64,000 nucleotides of DNA from Verrucomicrobiales bacterium (GCA_024233305.1 JACKPV010000034.1:124001-188000), one strand, 5' to 3'. Shown: positions 34,265-42,700, counted from the stretch's first letter. Notes: generated from the sequence alone by a model not told the origin. Translations and numbers: made by a program.

Positions 34265-35559
34265 TCCTGCAATTGCTTTCTGGAAGTGTCGGGCGCCCAC
34301 CAGATCACCACCATCCCGAGGGCATAGATCAACGCGGCGAGGGCCCCGACGGTGGGATAGCTGCCATTGAAGGCGGTGAACAACAAGCCGGCCGCCAGCA
34401 CTCCGGCGGCGGTGGCGAAACGGCCGACGTTGTACGACAACCCGCTGCCGGCGGCCCGCACGCGGGTGGGAAAGAGTTCCGGCAGGTAGAGCGGCAACCA
34501 GCCGAAGAACAGCGTGGCGACGAAGCCCTGGGCGAACACGACCGGATGAAAGGACGGACGCAACGGGGCCGTGAGCTGGAACATCGAAATGGTCAGGACC
34601 GTGGCGCCGGCACTGATCAGGAAGTACGCCCGCCGACGGCCCAGCAAACTCGCGATCTGGGCTCCGGTGAAGCTCCCCAGAATCGCGCCAAACGCCCACC
34701 ACCCCTGGGTCAAGGCCTTGTAGCCGGCCTGGGTCGCCCCGCCCACCTTGTCCGCCCAGGGGATCATCCACTTGCTCGCCGCCCACGCGCCGACCAGCGG
34801 GATCGAGCCGATCAAGATGCCGATCACGGTGAGACGCAGGAGGGGCGGGCGGAACAGCTCCTGCAAGGGACCTCCGGCTTTTCGTTTCCCTTCCTCCGCG
34901 CCGTCCGAAATGGGGCCCACCGCCCGGGAAGCCAGCCACTTGGGCGATTCGGGAAGGAACGTCAGCACGAGCAATCCCAGCAGGGCCGGCGCCGCCGCGA
35001 GCTTGAAGATCCATCGCCAGGAATCGGGGGTGATCGGCCAGAGCCGCGCCACCTGCGACAGCAGCAGAATCCCGGTGTTGATGGCCACCCCCATGAGGCC
35101 GGCGACCGTGGGACGCGCCTTGTCCGGCCAGCATTCCGCGACCAGCGCCACCGCGTTGGGCCAGACCCCACCGACCCCCAGGCCGACCAGGAACCGCAGA
35201 ACCAGCATCTGTTCCTGGGTCCGCACAAAAGCCCCCAACCCCGCGAACAGGGAATAAAACAGGATGCTGATCCCGAGCGCCCGGGTGCGCCCCACGCGAT
35301 CTCCGAGGCTTCCCAGCACGATGCCACCCAGGGCAGCGCCCAGCATCAAGGCCGCAGTGAACCGGGCGAACCAGTCGCCGCCAATCGTCGGAGTGTAGGC
35401 TGTGTCCAGCAGGTCACGGGATACGGAGAGTGAAGCCACCGGCATGAGGCCCAGCTCCACGCCGTCGAAGACCAGTCCGGCAAAGGCGGCGATCAGGACC
35501 GCCAGCCGGGCGGCCCGGGACATTGGCGGGATCGGCGCAAGACTCGAGGCGTCCTTCAT
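34261..35559 (-). CDS. MFS transporter, sugar/aromatic-acid:H+ symporter type
   Basis: The 432-residue product has 12 predicted helices. The cytoplasmic loop 2-3 motif GSLGDRVGRTRALG (about 80-93) and RFLVGLGVGGVWPNAVALVAE mark the metabolite:H+ symporter branch. The central loop has LPESPKWL, as in sugar and aromatic acid porters, and LYLPELFPTRVRAAGSGLSYNVGR follows the second half. Start ATG at 35559 overlaps the dehydrogenase stop as ATGA. It presumably imports the substrate for the adjoining oxidoreductases. Confidence 0.93.
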   Translation of the reverse strand: MKDASSLAPIPPMSRAARLAVLIAAFAGLVFDGVELGLMPVASLSVSRDLLDTAYTPTIGGDWFARFTAALMLGAALGGIVLGSLGDRVGRTRALGISILFYSLFAGLGAFVRTQEQMLVLRFLVGLGVGGVWPNAVALVAECWPDKARPTVAGLMGVAINTGILLLSQVARLWPITPDSWRWIFKLAAAPALLGLLVLTFLPESPKWLASRAVGPISDGAEEGKRKAGGPLQELFRPPLLRLTVIGILIGSIPLVGAWAASKWMIPWADKVGGATQAGYKALTQGWWAFGAILGSFTGAQIASLLGRRRAYFLISAGATVLTISMFQLTAPLRPSFHPVVFAQGFVATLFFGWLPLYLPELFPTRVRAAGSGLSYNVGRFATAAGVLAAGLLFTAFNGSYPTVGALAALIYALGMVVIWWAPDTSRKQLQE

Positions 35560-36515
35560 GAGCGGGGATCGTCCGGTTGGGGCTCGAGGTGCGAGGCCGG
35601 TGGAGCCAGGGTCTTGAAGATCGCGCTGTTGTCCAGGCCGCCCCAGCCGGCCGCTTCCGCTTCCTTCAAGAGCGTCCGGTGCGTTTCGCTCAAGGGCAGC
35701 CGGGCGCCGGTTTCCCGGCCCAGCTCCAGGATCAACCGCACGTCCTTCAGGTGCTGCGAAAGCCGGGCCTGCGGGCGGAAATCGCCGGTGACCATCTTTG
35801 GGCCTTTCGCCTCCATGATGCGTGAGGCGGCGGGGCTGGCCTGGAGGATCGCGAGCGTCTGGGCGGGATCCAGACCGAGCGCCCCGGCAAAGGCCAGGCC
35901 TTCCGCCAGGGCCGCGCGATTGAGGCCCAGCACCAGGTTGGTCGCCAGCTTCATCTTCGCCCCACTGCCGACCGGCCCCACGTGAACCACCCGGTCGGCG
36001 AGCCTTTCCAACAAGGGCCGGCAAAGCTCGAAGGCCTCCCGGTCTCCTCCCACCATCACCAAGCCCTCCCCTCTCCGGACCTGTTCGCTGCTGCCGGAAA
36101 CAGTGCTGTCAAGATACGCTGCCCCGACGGCGCCAACCCGTTCTCCCGCTCGGACCGCGTCGTCCGGCGCGCCGGTTGTCGTGTCCAACAGGACGTGCCG
36201 GGAGGTCAACCGGGGAATCAGCTCGCCCAACAAGGCGGCAACGATACGACTCGTGGGCAGGCTCAGGACGACGGTGTCGCAATGCGCCACCACATCCTCC
36301 GCGCTGACGGCCGACTCTCCGCCCACTTGATCGAGCACCCGCAGTCGTGCCGGGTCGACATCGAAGCCCAGCACCCGTCGCCCCCCCGCGATCAACCGCT
36401 CGGCCAGCGCCGCGCCCAGCAAACCCACGCCAACCAGGCCGACCCGCCCGGCGCCCCCCTTACGGCTTCCGTGCGTGGCAGCAGGACTGGATTGGCCAAC
36501 TGAACCAGGATGCAC
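35556..36515 (-). CDS. NAD(P)-dependent beta-hydroxyacid dehydrogenase (3-hydroxyisobutyrate dehydrogenase family)
   Basis: The N-terminal Rossmann motif VGLVGVGLLGAALAERL, the substrate loop YLDSTVSGSSEQVRRGEG and the catalytic Lys in GSGAKMKLATNLVLGLN place it in the HIBADH/GarR family. The start is uncertain. I chose GTG at 36515, which has AAGG nearby and leaves a 26-residue leader before the Rossmann strand. An upstream GTG at 36596 would add 27 residues of unlikely composition. It is the first gene of a tightly overlapped set with the MFS transporter and a MocA-type oxidoreductase. Typical substrates are tartronate semialdehyde, 3-hydroxyisobutyrate or other sugar-derived 3-hydroxyacids. 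Confidence 0.87.
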   Translation of the reverse strand: MHPGSVGQSSPAATHGSRKGGAGRVGLVGVGLLGAALAERLIAGGRRVLGFDVDPARLRVLDQVGGESAVSAEDVVAHCDTVVLSLPTSRIVAALLGELIPRLTSRHVLLDTTTGAPDDAVRAGERVGAVGAAYLDSTVSGSSEQVRRGEGLVMVGGDREAFELCRPLLERLADRVVHVGPVGSGAKMKLATNLVLGLNRAALAEGLAFAGALGLDPAQTLAILQASPAASRIMEAKGPKMVTGDFRPQARLSQHLKDVRLILELGRETGARLPLSETHRTLLKEAEAAGWGGLDNSAIFKTLAPPASHLEPQPDDPRS

Positions 36516-36816
36516 GCGCCTTGATCTAGCAAACGAGGCCCGATCGGTTAAGCCAAAAGAGCCCCGGAAGGAGAGGCGTCGGGCGATTTCCAGCACGTCT
36601 CGGCGTGTTCAAGCCGGAACCTATCATCCGCTGCTTATCTCCGGGCTGCAGGCCGAGGCACGACGGTCCACGTGTTCGCGCGGACCGGTTCGGTTCAAGC
36701 GCGCTTCATCGGCGCGCCCGGCGGATACGGGCCAAGCCGGAAACGGAACACGTCGACGGTTCACGGCGTCGCCGGTGTTGCCTTCATGGCAATCCCAATG
36801 GAATCGCCCCGGCATT
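36516..36816. other. Intergenic region, nothing recognised
   Basis: I see no gene, hairpin with T-run, or clear promoter on either strand. It lies between the stop of a MocA-type gene (36817) and the uncertain start of the dehydrogenase gene. Confidence 0.5.
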
Positions 36817-38178
36817 CTACAGCGTCCAGCCCGACCGGTATTCCCGCTGGATGTACTGGTTGGCCGCGTCGTTGTTGGTGACGCGCATGTTGGGGCCGTC
36901 CCACGTCAACAGCCCCTCAGTGCGGAGGGCCAGGTTGCCGAGCAGCACGACCTCGGTCATGGGGCCGGCGTATTCGAAATTGGAGCAGGCGGGCGTGCCG
37001 CCCTTGCAGGCGTCGATCCAGTTCTGTTCGTGGCTGCCCTTGACGCGCGGCAGCGTCTTGGCCGGCGGCTTGAATCCGCGCATCCGCGACAACGGGAGCA
37101 ACTCCGGCGTGCCACCGTGCGAACGGTGCATGATCTTGCCCCGGTCGCCCACATAGAGCACTCCGTCCACGAGCCAGTCGTCCTCCGGTGCGAGTTCCGG
37201 AGGCCGGGGCGGCTTGATGCCACCGTCGTACCAATACATGCGAACCGGTGGCAGGCCCTCGCGGGCGGGAAAGCTGTAAGTGATGAGCGAGGCCAGCGGC
37301 GCGGTCTCGGCGTGGATGTGGGAACTGCTCGCCTCCACGCTCTCGGGGTGTCCCAGCTTCAGGGCCCAGTACGGGTGATCGATGATGTGACAGCCCATAT
37401 CCCCCAGGGCGCCGGTGCCAAAGTCCCACCAACCGCGCCAGTTGAAGGGCACGTAGCACGGGTGGTAATCCCGATACGGGGCGGGCCCCAGCCACAGGTC
37501 CCAGTCCAGGGTCCCGGGTACCGGGGGCTTCTCGCGGGGTCGCTCCGCCAGGCCCTGAGGCCAGTACATCCGGCCCTGAAAACGCGTGCCGCGCAGCGGC
37601 CGGTCGCTCCAGCAATGCACCTCGCGCACTTCGCCAATCACGCCCGCGCGAATCCATTCCACGGTCAGGCGCGCTCCTTCGGAGGAATGGCCCTGGTTGC
37701 CCATCTGGGTCGCCACCCCGTATTGGCGGGCCGCTTCGGTCAGTTGACGCGCTTCCCAAATACTGTGCGTCAAGGGTTTCTGCGTGTAGACGTGTTTGCC
37801 GCGGCGCATGGCCTCCATGGTCGCCACGGCGTGCGTATGATCCGGGGTCGCGACGATGACCGCGTCGATCTCCCCGGCCATCTGGTCGAACATGAGCCGG
37901 AAATCCCGGAACCGCCTGGCCTTGGGGAAGGCATTGAAGGTCTCGGCACCGCGCTCGAGGTCCACGTCGCAGAGGGCCACGATATTCTCGCCGGCGCATT
38001 TGCGGACGTTGCCCGCGCCCATCCCACCGACGCCGATGGCGGCGATGTTCAGCCGGCTGTTCGCGGACCCCGCCCCCAGTCCTGAGACGGTGAATCCCGT
38101 GAAGATCCCGGCCGCCGTGGTTCGTTTGAGAAAAGTCCGCCGATTCATCGGGCCTTGAGAAAGTGAGGTGTCGTTCAT
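36817..38178 (-). CDS. Tat-exported Gfo/Idh/MocA family oxidoreductase
   Basis: From the ATG at 38178 the product is 453 residues. The Tat motif MNRRTFLKRTTAAG is at about residues 11-24. The Rossmann part has IAAIGVGGMGAGNVRKC and VIVATPDHTHAVATM. The usual EKP active-site motif is changed to QKP in KHVYTQKPLTHS. The second domain has WDLWLGPAPYRDYHP and GALGDMGCHIIDHPYWAL. Glu-to-Gln at this point recurs in a subgroup of exported family members, to my knowledge, so it need not mean inactivity. Substrate unknown; it is oriented with the catabolic cluster but separated from it by about 300 nt. Confidence 0.91.
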   Translation of the reverse strand: MNDTSLSQGPMNRRTFLKRTTAAGIFTGFTVSGLGAGSANSRLNIAAIGVGGMGAGNVRKCAGENIVALCDVDLERGAETFNAFPKARRFRDFRLMFDQMAGEIDAVIVATPDHTHAVATMEAMRRGKHVYTQKPLTHSIWEARQLTEAARQYGVATQMGNQGHSSEGARLTVEWIRAGVIGEVREVHCWSDRPLRGTRFQGRMYWPQGLAERPREKPPVPGTLDWDLWLGPAPYRDYHPCYVPFNWRGWWDFGTGALGDMGCHIIDHPYWALKLGHPESVEASSSHIHAETAPLASLITYSFPAREGLPPVRMYWYDGGIKPPRPPELAPEDDWLVDGVLYVGDRGKIMHRSHGGTPELLPLSRMRGFKPPAKTLPRVKGSHEQNWIDACKGGTPACSNFEYAGPMTEVVLLGNLALRTEGLLTWDGPNMRVTNNDAANQYIQREYRSGWTL

Positions 38179-38548
38179 GATTAGTTCTTCATCGCCGGTT
38201 TGTGGCCGAAGGCAGCACCACCGGCTGGCAGGTGTGGCCCACCCTCGGTGCCCCACCGAGGCCGACGTGGCTCCGGCAAAACGGGCCGTGACGCAGCACG
38301 GGCCTCAATGTTGGGTTCAGTCGCACGATGTGGAGATACCAGAGAATTCACCCGGGGCCGTCAAGCTCCCAGCGTCGGCCAAGGGCCTTCCTTCCGGTGC
38401 TTATCTCGGCTTGCTCGGACCGCGGAGTCCGTTCCGCCGCAAGCTCGACTCGCGGCGGGGGCAGCGGAACCAACTCCGCTCGCCAAGAAGGCGCAGACGA
38501 AACGCGCACCCATCCAACCACGCCCGACCGAGGGCCTCGAAATCCCAA
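38179..38548. other. Intergenic region with hairpin and a dispersed repeat copy
   Basis: No gene is seen. It holds a short hairpin (CCTCGGTG/CACCGAGG at 38243-38261) in the leader of the MocA-type gene, and the second copy of the dispersed repeat at 38412-38444. Confidence 0.5.
38412..38444 (+). repeat. Copy 2 of a dispersed GC-rich intergenic repeat
   Basis: The bases TGCTCGGACCGCGGAGT match 15163-15179 exactly, with partial identity over the next 16 bases ending in GCAAGC. It is in the same orientation as copy 1. Confidence 0.7.
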
Positions 38549-38870
38549 CGCAACTTCCACGGCGTCTGCGCCACCATTCTCAACGCGCGCGGCAATTACT
38601 TCACCCTCAGGCGCCCGATGAATGCGGACATCCTGGTGGGCGACGGCGGTTTCGCGGCAACCGTTTTTCCGGTGATCAGCGGCTATCACATCCAGGATGC
38701 CCGGGTGGAGAATCTGGCGGTGGATGGGAACCGCGCGGAGAATCCGACCCGGGTCGATGGCTGCCGCAATACCATCCAGGACACCCTGGAAGCCAACCGG
38801 GTGCAGGCCGAAACCCGGCTGCTGAACGAGAGGAGCACCACGGGGGCACAGGGTAGGCTTCCTAATCCGC
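38549..38870 (+). pseudogene. Fragment of a parallel beta-helix (pectate-lyase-like) protein
   Basis: The plus-strand frame reads RNFHGVCATILNARGNYFTL, then NADILVGDGGF, VISGYHIQDARVENLAVDGN and DGCRNTIQDTLEANRV. The pattern of short strands with V-x-N-L-x-VDGN and N-x-I-x-x-N-x-x-E is that of right-handed beta-helix polysaccharide lyases or glycosidases. There is no start, signal peptide or C-terminal part, and the frame then runs into unrelated sequence before the dioxygenase gene. It is read as a remnant of a larger gene. Confidence 0.6.
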
Positions 38871-38965
38871 CTCGCGAGCCGTTCCTCATCCGCGCCGACC
38901 CACGGCAATCGGTAGTGGACAATGGGAGGCTAATGCGTATAGTCAGCGTGCTTAATACAAAGACG

Positions 38966-39628
38966 ATGCACGCCATGCACTCGCGCCGCCGCTTTATCAA
39001 CACACTGACCGCCGGTTCGGCCCTGCTGGCCGTGCCGGGAGCCTTGGCCGAGGCGCTTACCCTGACTCCGGCCCAAACCGAAGGGCCGTTTTACCCCGAT
39101 CATCTGCCGCTCGACACCGACAACGATCTGTTGATCGTCAACGACGCCATCCGGCCGGCGGTGGGCGACGTCACGTGGCTGAGCGGGCGTGTGCTGGATC
39201 GGCGCGGGGATCCGGTGCGCAACGCCCTGGTCGAGATCTGGCAATGCGACGCGAACGGTGCGTACCTGCACAGCCGAAGCGGAAATGCCGCGCGGCGCGA
39301 CGGGAACTTTCAGGGGTTCGGCCGGTTTCTCACCGGTTCGAGCGGCGAATACGGTTTTCGCACGATCAAACCGGTGCCCTATCCGGGGCGGACGCCGCAT
39401 ATTCACTTCGCGATCAAGCTCAAGGGGCGCAAGGAACTCGTCACCCAGTGCTACATCGAAGGGCATCCCGGCAACGAACGCGACGGCATCTGGCGCGGCA
39501 TCCGTTCCGCGGAGGCGCGCCGGTCCGTCACGGTGCCCTTCCAGCCGCTTCCCGGATCGAAGGCTGGTGAACTCGCGGCCAGGTTCGACATCGTTCTCGG
39601 GTTGACCCCGGAAGATCCGGCGGGCTGA
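38966..39628 (+). CDS. Intradiol ring-cleavage dioxygenase, Tat-exported
   Basis: The 220-residue product (ATG at 38966; ATGs at 38933 and 38975 are alternatives) starts with a Tat-like signal SRRRFINTL and hydrophobic stretch. The body matches the intradiol dioxygenase fold of protocatechuate 3,4-dioxygenase: QTEGPFYPDHLPL, VEIWQCDANGAYLH with the first Fe-ligand Tyr, then PYPGRTPHIHF with the second Tyr and the two His ligands. All four non-heme Fe(III) ligands appear present. Exported single-subunit members of this family are common and few have known substrates. It is convergent with ribBA, with only 28 nt between the stops. Confidence 0.9.
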   Translation: MHAMHSRRRFINTLTAGSALLAVPGALAEALTLTPAQTEGPFYPDHLPLDTDNDLLIVNDAIRPAVGDVTWLSGRVLDRRGDPVRNALVEIWQCDANGAYLHSRSGNAARRDGNFQGFGRFLTGSSGEYGFRTIKPVPYPGRTPHIHFAIKLKGRKELVTQCYIEGHPGNERDGIWRGIRSAEARRSVTVPFQPLPGSKAGELAARFDIVLGLTPEDPAG

Positions 39629-39656
39629 AAACCGCGCCCGTCGGGGGCCGCTCGCG

Positions 39657-40856
39657 TCAGATCAGGTGCCCCATCTTTTCGCGTTTGGTCTGGAGATAGC
39701 GGGCATTGTGGGGATTGGCCGCGACGCGGATGGGCACTTGCTCGACGATCTCGAGTCCATACCCATCGAGCCCGACGACTTTCTTCGGGTTGTTTGTCAG
39801 CAAGCGGATTCGGCGCAGACCGAGATCGGCGAGGATTTGCGCGCCGATGCCGTATTCGCGCAGGTCCATGGCGTAGCCCAGCTTCAGGTTCGCCTCGACC
39901 GTGTCGTAGCCGTCTTCCTGGAGCCGGTAAGCCTGGATCTTCGCCGTGAGCCCGATGCCGCGGCCTTCCTGGCGCATGTAGAGAATCACCCCCAATCCGG
40001 CGTCCGCCACCTGACGCATGGCCTGCTGCAACTGCGGTCCACAGTCGCACCGGCGCGACCCGAAAACGTCCCCCGTCAAACACTCGCTGTGCACCCGCAC
40101 CAATACGCCGTCGCGGCCCGCCACCTCGCCGCGGACGAGCGCCACGTGCGTTTGACCGTCCACCTGCGAACGATACAGGTGCAGATCGAAGTCCCCGTAG
40201 TCGGTCGGCATCTTCACGGTTTCCACGCGTTCGACGAGGCGTTCGCGGGTGCGCCGATGGTGGATCAATGCCTCGATGGTGCCGAGCTTCAGCTGGTGTT
40301 TGCGGGCGAACTTGCGCAGCTCGGGCAGGCGCGCCATCGAGCCGTCGTCGTTCATGATCTCGCAGATCACCGCAATCGGGCGGCAACCGGCCGCGACCGC
40401 CAGGTCCACCGCCGCCTCGGTATGGCCCGCGCGCTGCAACACCCCGCCGGGTTTGCTGCGCAGAGGAAAGATGTGACCGGGTTGCACAAGGTCGGTCGGG
40501 GTGGCCGTCGGGTCGGCCATCACCCGGATGGTCTCCGCCCGGTCCGCCGCGCTGATGCCCGTGGTCACGCCATGCGCCGCGTCCACGCTCACCTGGAAGT
40601 CGGTTTTGAACGACTCCCGGTTCTGCCGCACCATCCGCTCGACGCCGAGTTGTTGCAGCCGTTCGGAGGTCGTCGGCACGCAGATCAATCCGCGGCCGAA
40701 CCGGGCCATGAAGTTCACGTGTTCCGGAGTGCAATGCTCGGCCGCCATGATGAGGTCGCCCTCGTTTTCGCGGTCGGCATCGTCCACGAGGATCACCATC
40801 CGTCCCTGCCGGATGTCCTCGATCACGGATTCGCTCGTATCAAACTTCTGCTTCAT
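39657..40856 (-). CDS. ribBA: Bifunctional 3,4-dihydroxy-2-butanone-4-phosphate synthase/GTP cyclohydrolase II
   Basis: From the ATG at 40856 (MKQKFDTSES) the product is 399 residues. Residues 1-205 are RibB: DDADRENEGDLIMAAE, HGVTTGISAADRAETI and GVLQRAGHTEAAVDL. Residues of about 205-399 are RibA: VRVHSECLTGDVFGSRRCDCG with the three zinc Cys, YMRQEGRGIGL, and the C-terminal TNNPKKVVGLDGYGLEI. Both halves keep their catalytic residues, so the enzyme should supply both riboflavin precursors. No FMN riboswitch is obvious in the 95 nt upstream. Confidence 0.96.
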   Translation of the reverse strand: MKQKFDTSESVIEDIRQGRMVILVDDADRENEGDLIMAAEHCTPEHVNFMARFGRGLICVPTTSERLQQLGVERMVRQNRESFKTDFQVSVDAAHGVTTGISAADRAETIRVMADPTATPTDLVQPGHIFPLRSKPGGVLQRAGHTEAAVDLAVAAGCRPIAVICEIMNDDGSMARLPELRKFARKHQLKLGTIEALIHHRRTRERLVERVETVKMPTDYGDFDLHLYRSQVDGQTHVALVRGEVAGRDGVLVRVHSECLTGDVFGSRRCDCGPQLQQAMRQVADAGLGVILYMRQEGRGIGLTAKIQAYRLQEDGYDTVEANLKLGYAMDLREYGIGAQILADLGLRRIRLLTNNPKKVVGLDGYGLEIVEQVPIRVAANPHNARYLQTKREKMGHLI

Positions 40857-40951
40857 CGCCGGCCGCCGAGCGTAGGCTGGAGCCGGTCGCAGCGCAGCAA
40901 GAAAACCGGCGGCGCCGGGGCGGACGCGGACCGTCGGCGCGCCGCCTCCGG

Positions 40952-41131
40952 TCAGACCTCGTCCGTTCCTTCGGGTTTGCCCTCGCGCTGGTTGCGGCGA
41001 CGGAGCACGGCCTGTTTCAGGAGGAACTCGATTTGCCCGTTGACGCTTCGCATCTCCTGCTGCGCCCAGCCCTCGAGTTCCCGCCACAGCTCGGGATCCA
41101 TGCGCAATAGGAATGACTTCCGCCCGGCCAT
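40952..41131 (-). CDS. Small ribbon-helix-helix DNA-binding protein (Arc/CopG-like)
   Basis: The 59-residue product starts at the ATG at 41131, which shares one base with the stop of the PH-domain gene (TAATG). The beta-strand KSFLLRMDPELWREL is followed by two helices, LEGWAQQEMRSVNGQIEFLLKQ in effect, with the R-S-V-N-G-Q-I-E-F segment matching the Arc/CopG turn and second helix. The tail is basic then acidic. This is a ribbon-helix-helix repressor. As the last gene of the SPFH operon it probably controls the operon through the palindrome upstream of the SPFH gene; this is inference. Confidence 0.88.
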   Translation of the reverse strand: MAGRKSFLLRMDPELWRELEGWAQQEMRSVNGQIEFLLKQAVLRRRNQREGKPEGTDEV

Positions 41132-41670
41132 TACGACTTCTCCTCCACGCCGTCGGGTGAGAAACCCAGCGCCGCCGCAAAGGCTCCCGGACGGTCGGGG
41201 CTGACCACGATCCGGCGGTCGCCGAAATCGAGCACGACGGCCCGGGCGGGGTCGGTCACGAACGCCCGAAACGACCCAAGCCGCTTGTTGCGGAACCAGC
41301 CGGTCCAGCAGAAGTAACCGCCGTTGCCCATCGTCTTGAAGGCCCGCTTCATGGCGAGGGGATCGACGGTCACCGATTTGAGCCCCTGCAAGGGAACCCG
41401 TGTCTGCCAGACCAACCGTTGGACGAGCAGTTCGTCGCGGCGGAGTTCGTAGCCCCGGACCAGGAAGAACCCCGTGATTACGGGAATCAACCCGCAGAGC
41501 GTGGAGGGCAGCCACAACCACGCCGCGCCCGGATCGCTCCGCGGGACCAGCAGCGGCAGCCCGACCGCCATGCCCAGCAGGGTCACGGTGGCCAGGATGC
41601 CGACCACCCACGCGCTCCGGGCCAACGGGGCGCCGAAGGAACGGGCTTTGCTGCGGGAACGCGAGCGCAT
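41131..41670 (-). CDS. Membrane protein with bacterial PH-like domain
   Basis: The 179-residue product has two N-terminal membrane helices (about 20-42 and 51-70), then a soluble PH-like beta domain: GYELRRDELLVQRLVWQTRVPLQ, RNKRLGSFRAFVTDPARAVVLDFG and RIVVSPDRPGAF. Bacterial PH-domain membrane proteins of this shape often pair with SPFH or stomatin-like genes. It lies 39 nt after the SPFH gene and overlaps the ribbon-helix-helix gene by one base, so the three form one operon. Molecular role unknown. Confidence 0.83.
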   Translation of the reverse strand: MRSRSRSKARSFGAPLARSAWVVGILATVTLLGMAVGLPLLVPRSDPGAAWLWLPSTLCGLIPVITGFFLVRGYELRRDELLVQRLVWQTRVPLQGLKSVTVDPLAMKRAFKTMGNGGYFCWTGWFRNKRLGSFRAFVTDPARAVVLDFGDRRIVVSPDRPGAFAAALGFSPDGVEEKS

Positions 41671-41709
41671 GGGAAGTTCGGTTCGCGGATTTCGTCTGGA
41701 TTTCGGCGA

Positions 41710-42624
41710 CTACGAATAGAGCGTTCCGGTGTTCACCACCGGCGTTACCTCCGCCTCGCCGCAGAGGACCACGAGCAGGTTGCTCACCATCGTGGCCTTG
41801 CGCTCCTCGTCGAGCTTGACCACGTCCTTTTCGGCGAGATCGTGCAGGGCCATCTCGACCATGCTGACGGCCCCATGCACGATCTTCTTGCGGGCCGCGA
41901 TGATGGCTTCGGCCTGCTGCCGACGCAGCATTGCCTGGGCGATTTCGGGGGCGTAGGCGAGATGCGTGAGCCGCGTTTCCTCGACCTCGACGCCCGCTTT
42001 GGCCAGCCGCTCCTGCAGTTCCGTCTTCAGCGTCCCGGAGACCTCATCGGCATCGCTGCGCAACGTGATCTCATCCTCCTCGCCCTGGTCGTAGGCATAG
42101 GAGCCCGCCAGATGCCGCACCGCCGACTCGCTCTGCACATCGACGTATTCCTGGTAATCCTCCACGTCGAACATGGCCTGCGCCGTGTCCCGCACGCGCC
42201 AGACGACGACCGCAGCGATCTCGATGGGATTCCCGCGCTTGTCGTTCACCTTGAGTTTCTCGGTGTTGAAGTTGTGCGCGCGCAGGGAAACCTTGGTGTT
42301 CTTTGCGTAAAACGGGTTCGCCCAATGAAAACCGCTGGTACGCACCGTGCCCTTGTAGGCGCCGAACAGGATCAGCACCCGGGCCTGGTTGGGTTGGAGC
42401 GTGAAATGCCCGGTGAGAAACAGGATGGCCAGCAGGAGCAGCAGGATGCTGGCGACGAAACGGAACACCGGAAACTGCTGCGTCTGGGCGGCCTGGACAA
42501 TCGAGGTGACCAACAGGTAAACGGCGAGCAGCAACGCGCCGAGGTTGATCCCGAGCATCATCCACCCGCTGGGAACGGACACTGCGGACTCCTGGCTGGT
42601 CGGAAACTGCGCTTCAGTTTTCAT
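41710..42624 (-). CDS. SPFH/Band 7 domain membrane protein (stomatin/prohibitin family)
   Basis: The 304-residue product has two hydrophobic segments (about 25-47 and 56-72) then an SPFH domain: LQPNQARVLILFGAYKGTVR, NPFYAKNTKVSLRAHNF, IEIAAVVVWRVRDTAQAMFDVEDY and LQERLAKAGVEVEETRLTHL. A C-terminal coiled coil (AQAMLRRQQAEAIIAARKKIV) follows. Such proteins form oligomeric membrane scaffolds and organise proteases or lipid microdomains. It leads the SPFH, PH, ribbon-helix-helix operon. The upstream region holds a good -35 box and an 18-bp palindrome. Confidence 0.93.
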   Translation of the reverse strand: MKTEAQFPTSQESAVSVPSGWMMLGINLGALLLAVYLLVTSIVQAAQTQQFPVFRFVASILLLLLAILFLTGHFTLQPNQARVLILFGAYKGTVRTSGFHWANPFYAKNTKVSLRAHNFNTEKLKVNDKRGNPIEIAAVVVWRVRDTAQAMFDVEDYQEYVDVQSESAVRHLAGSYAYDQGEEDEITLRSDADEVSGTLKTELQERLAKAGVEVEETRLTHLAYAPEIAQAMLRRQQAEAIIAARKKIVHGAVSMVEMALHDLAEKDVVKLDEERKATMVSNLLVVLCGEAEVTPVVNTGTLYS

Positions 42625-42668
42625 CGTATTTCGGTTGAAGGATCCACTGTCTCGCGCAAGTGCGATAG

Positions 42669-42700
42669 CAATGTGATATCACATTGAAATCAGATGTCAA
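42669..42700 (-). promoter_or_regulatory. Probable SPFH operon promoter overlapped by an 18-bp operator palindrome
   Basis: On the minus strand TTGACA (42700-42695) is a consensus -35 box. With a 16-nt spacer the -10 would be TATCAC (42678-42673). A perfect palindrome CAATGTGATATCACATTG occupies 42669-42686 and covers this -10 box. The layout is that of a repressor site. The natural candidate to bind it is the ribbon-helix-helix protein encoded at the end of the same operon. The palindrome is seen directly; the promoter and operator roles are inferred. Confidence 0.7.

Noticed and set aside
38243..38261. Hairpin CCTCGGTG/CACCGAGG considered as a terminator
   Set aside because: It lies upstream of the MocA-type gene start, has no T-run on either strand and the stem is short. 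It may be only a local palindrome.
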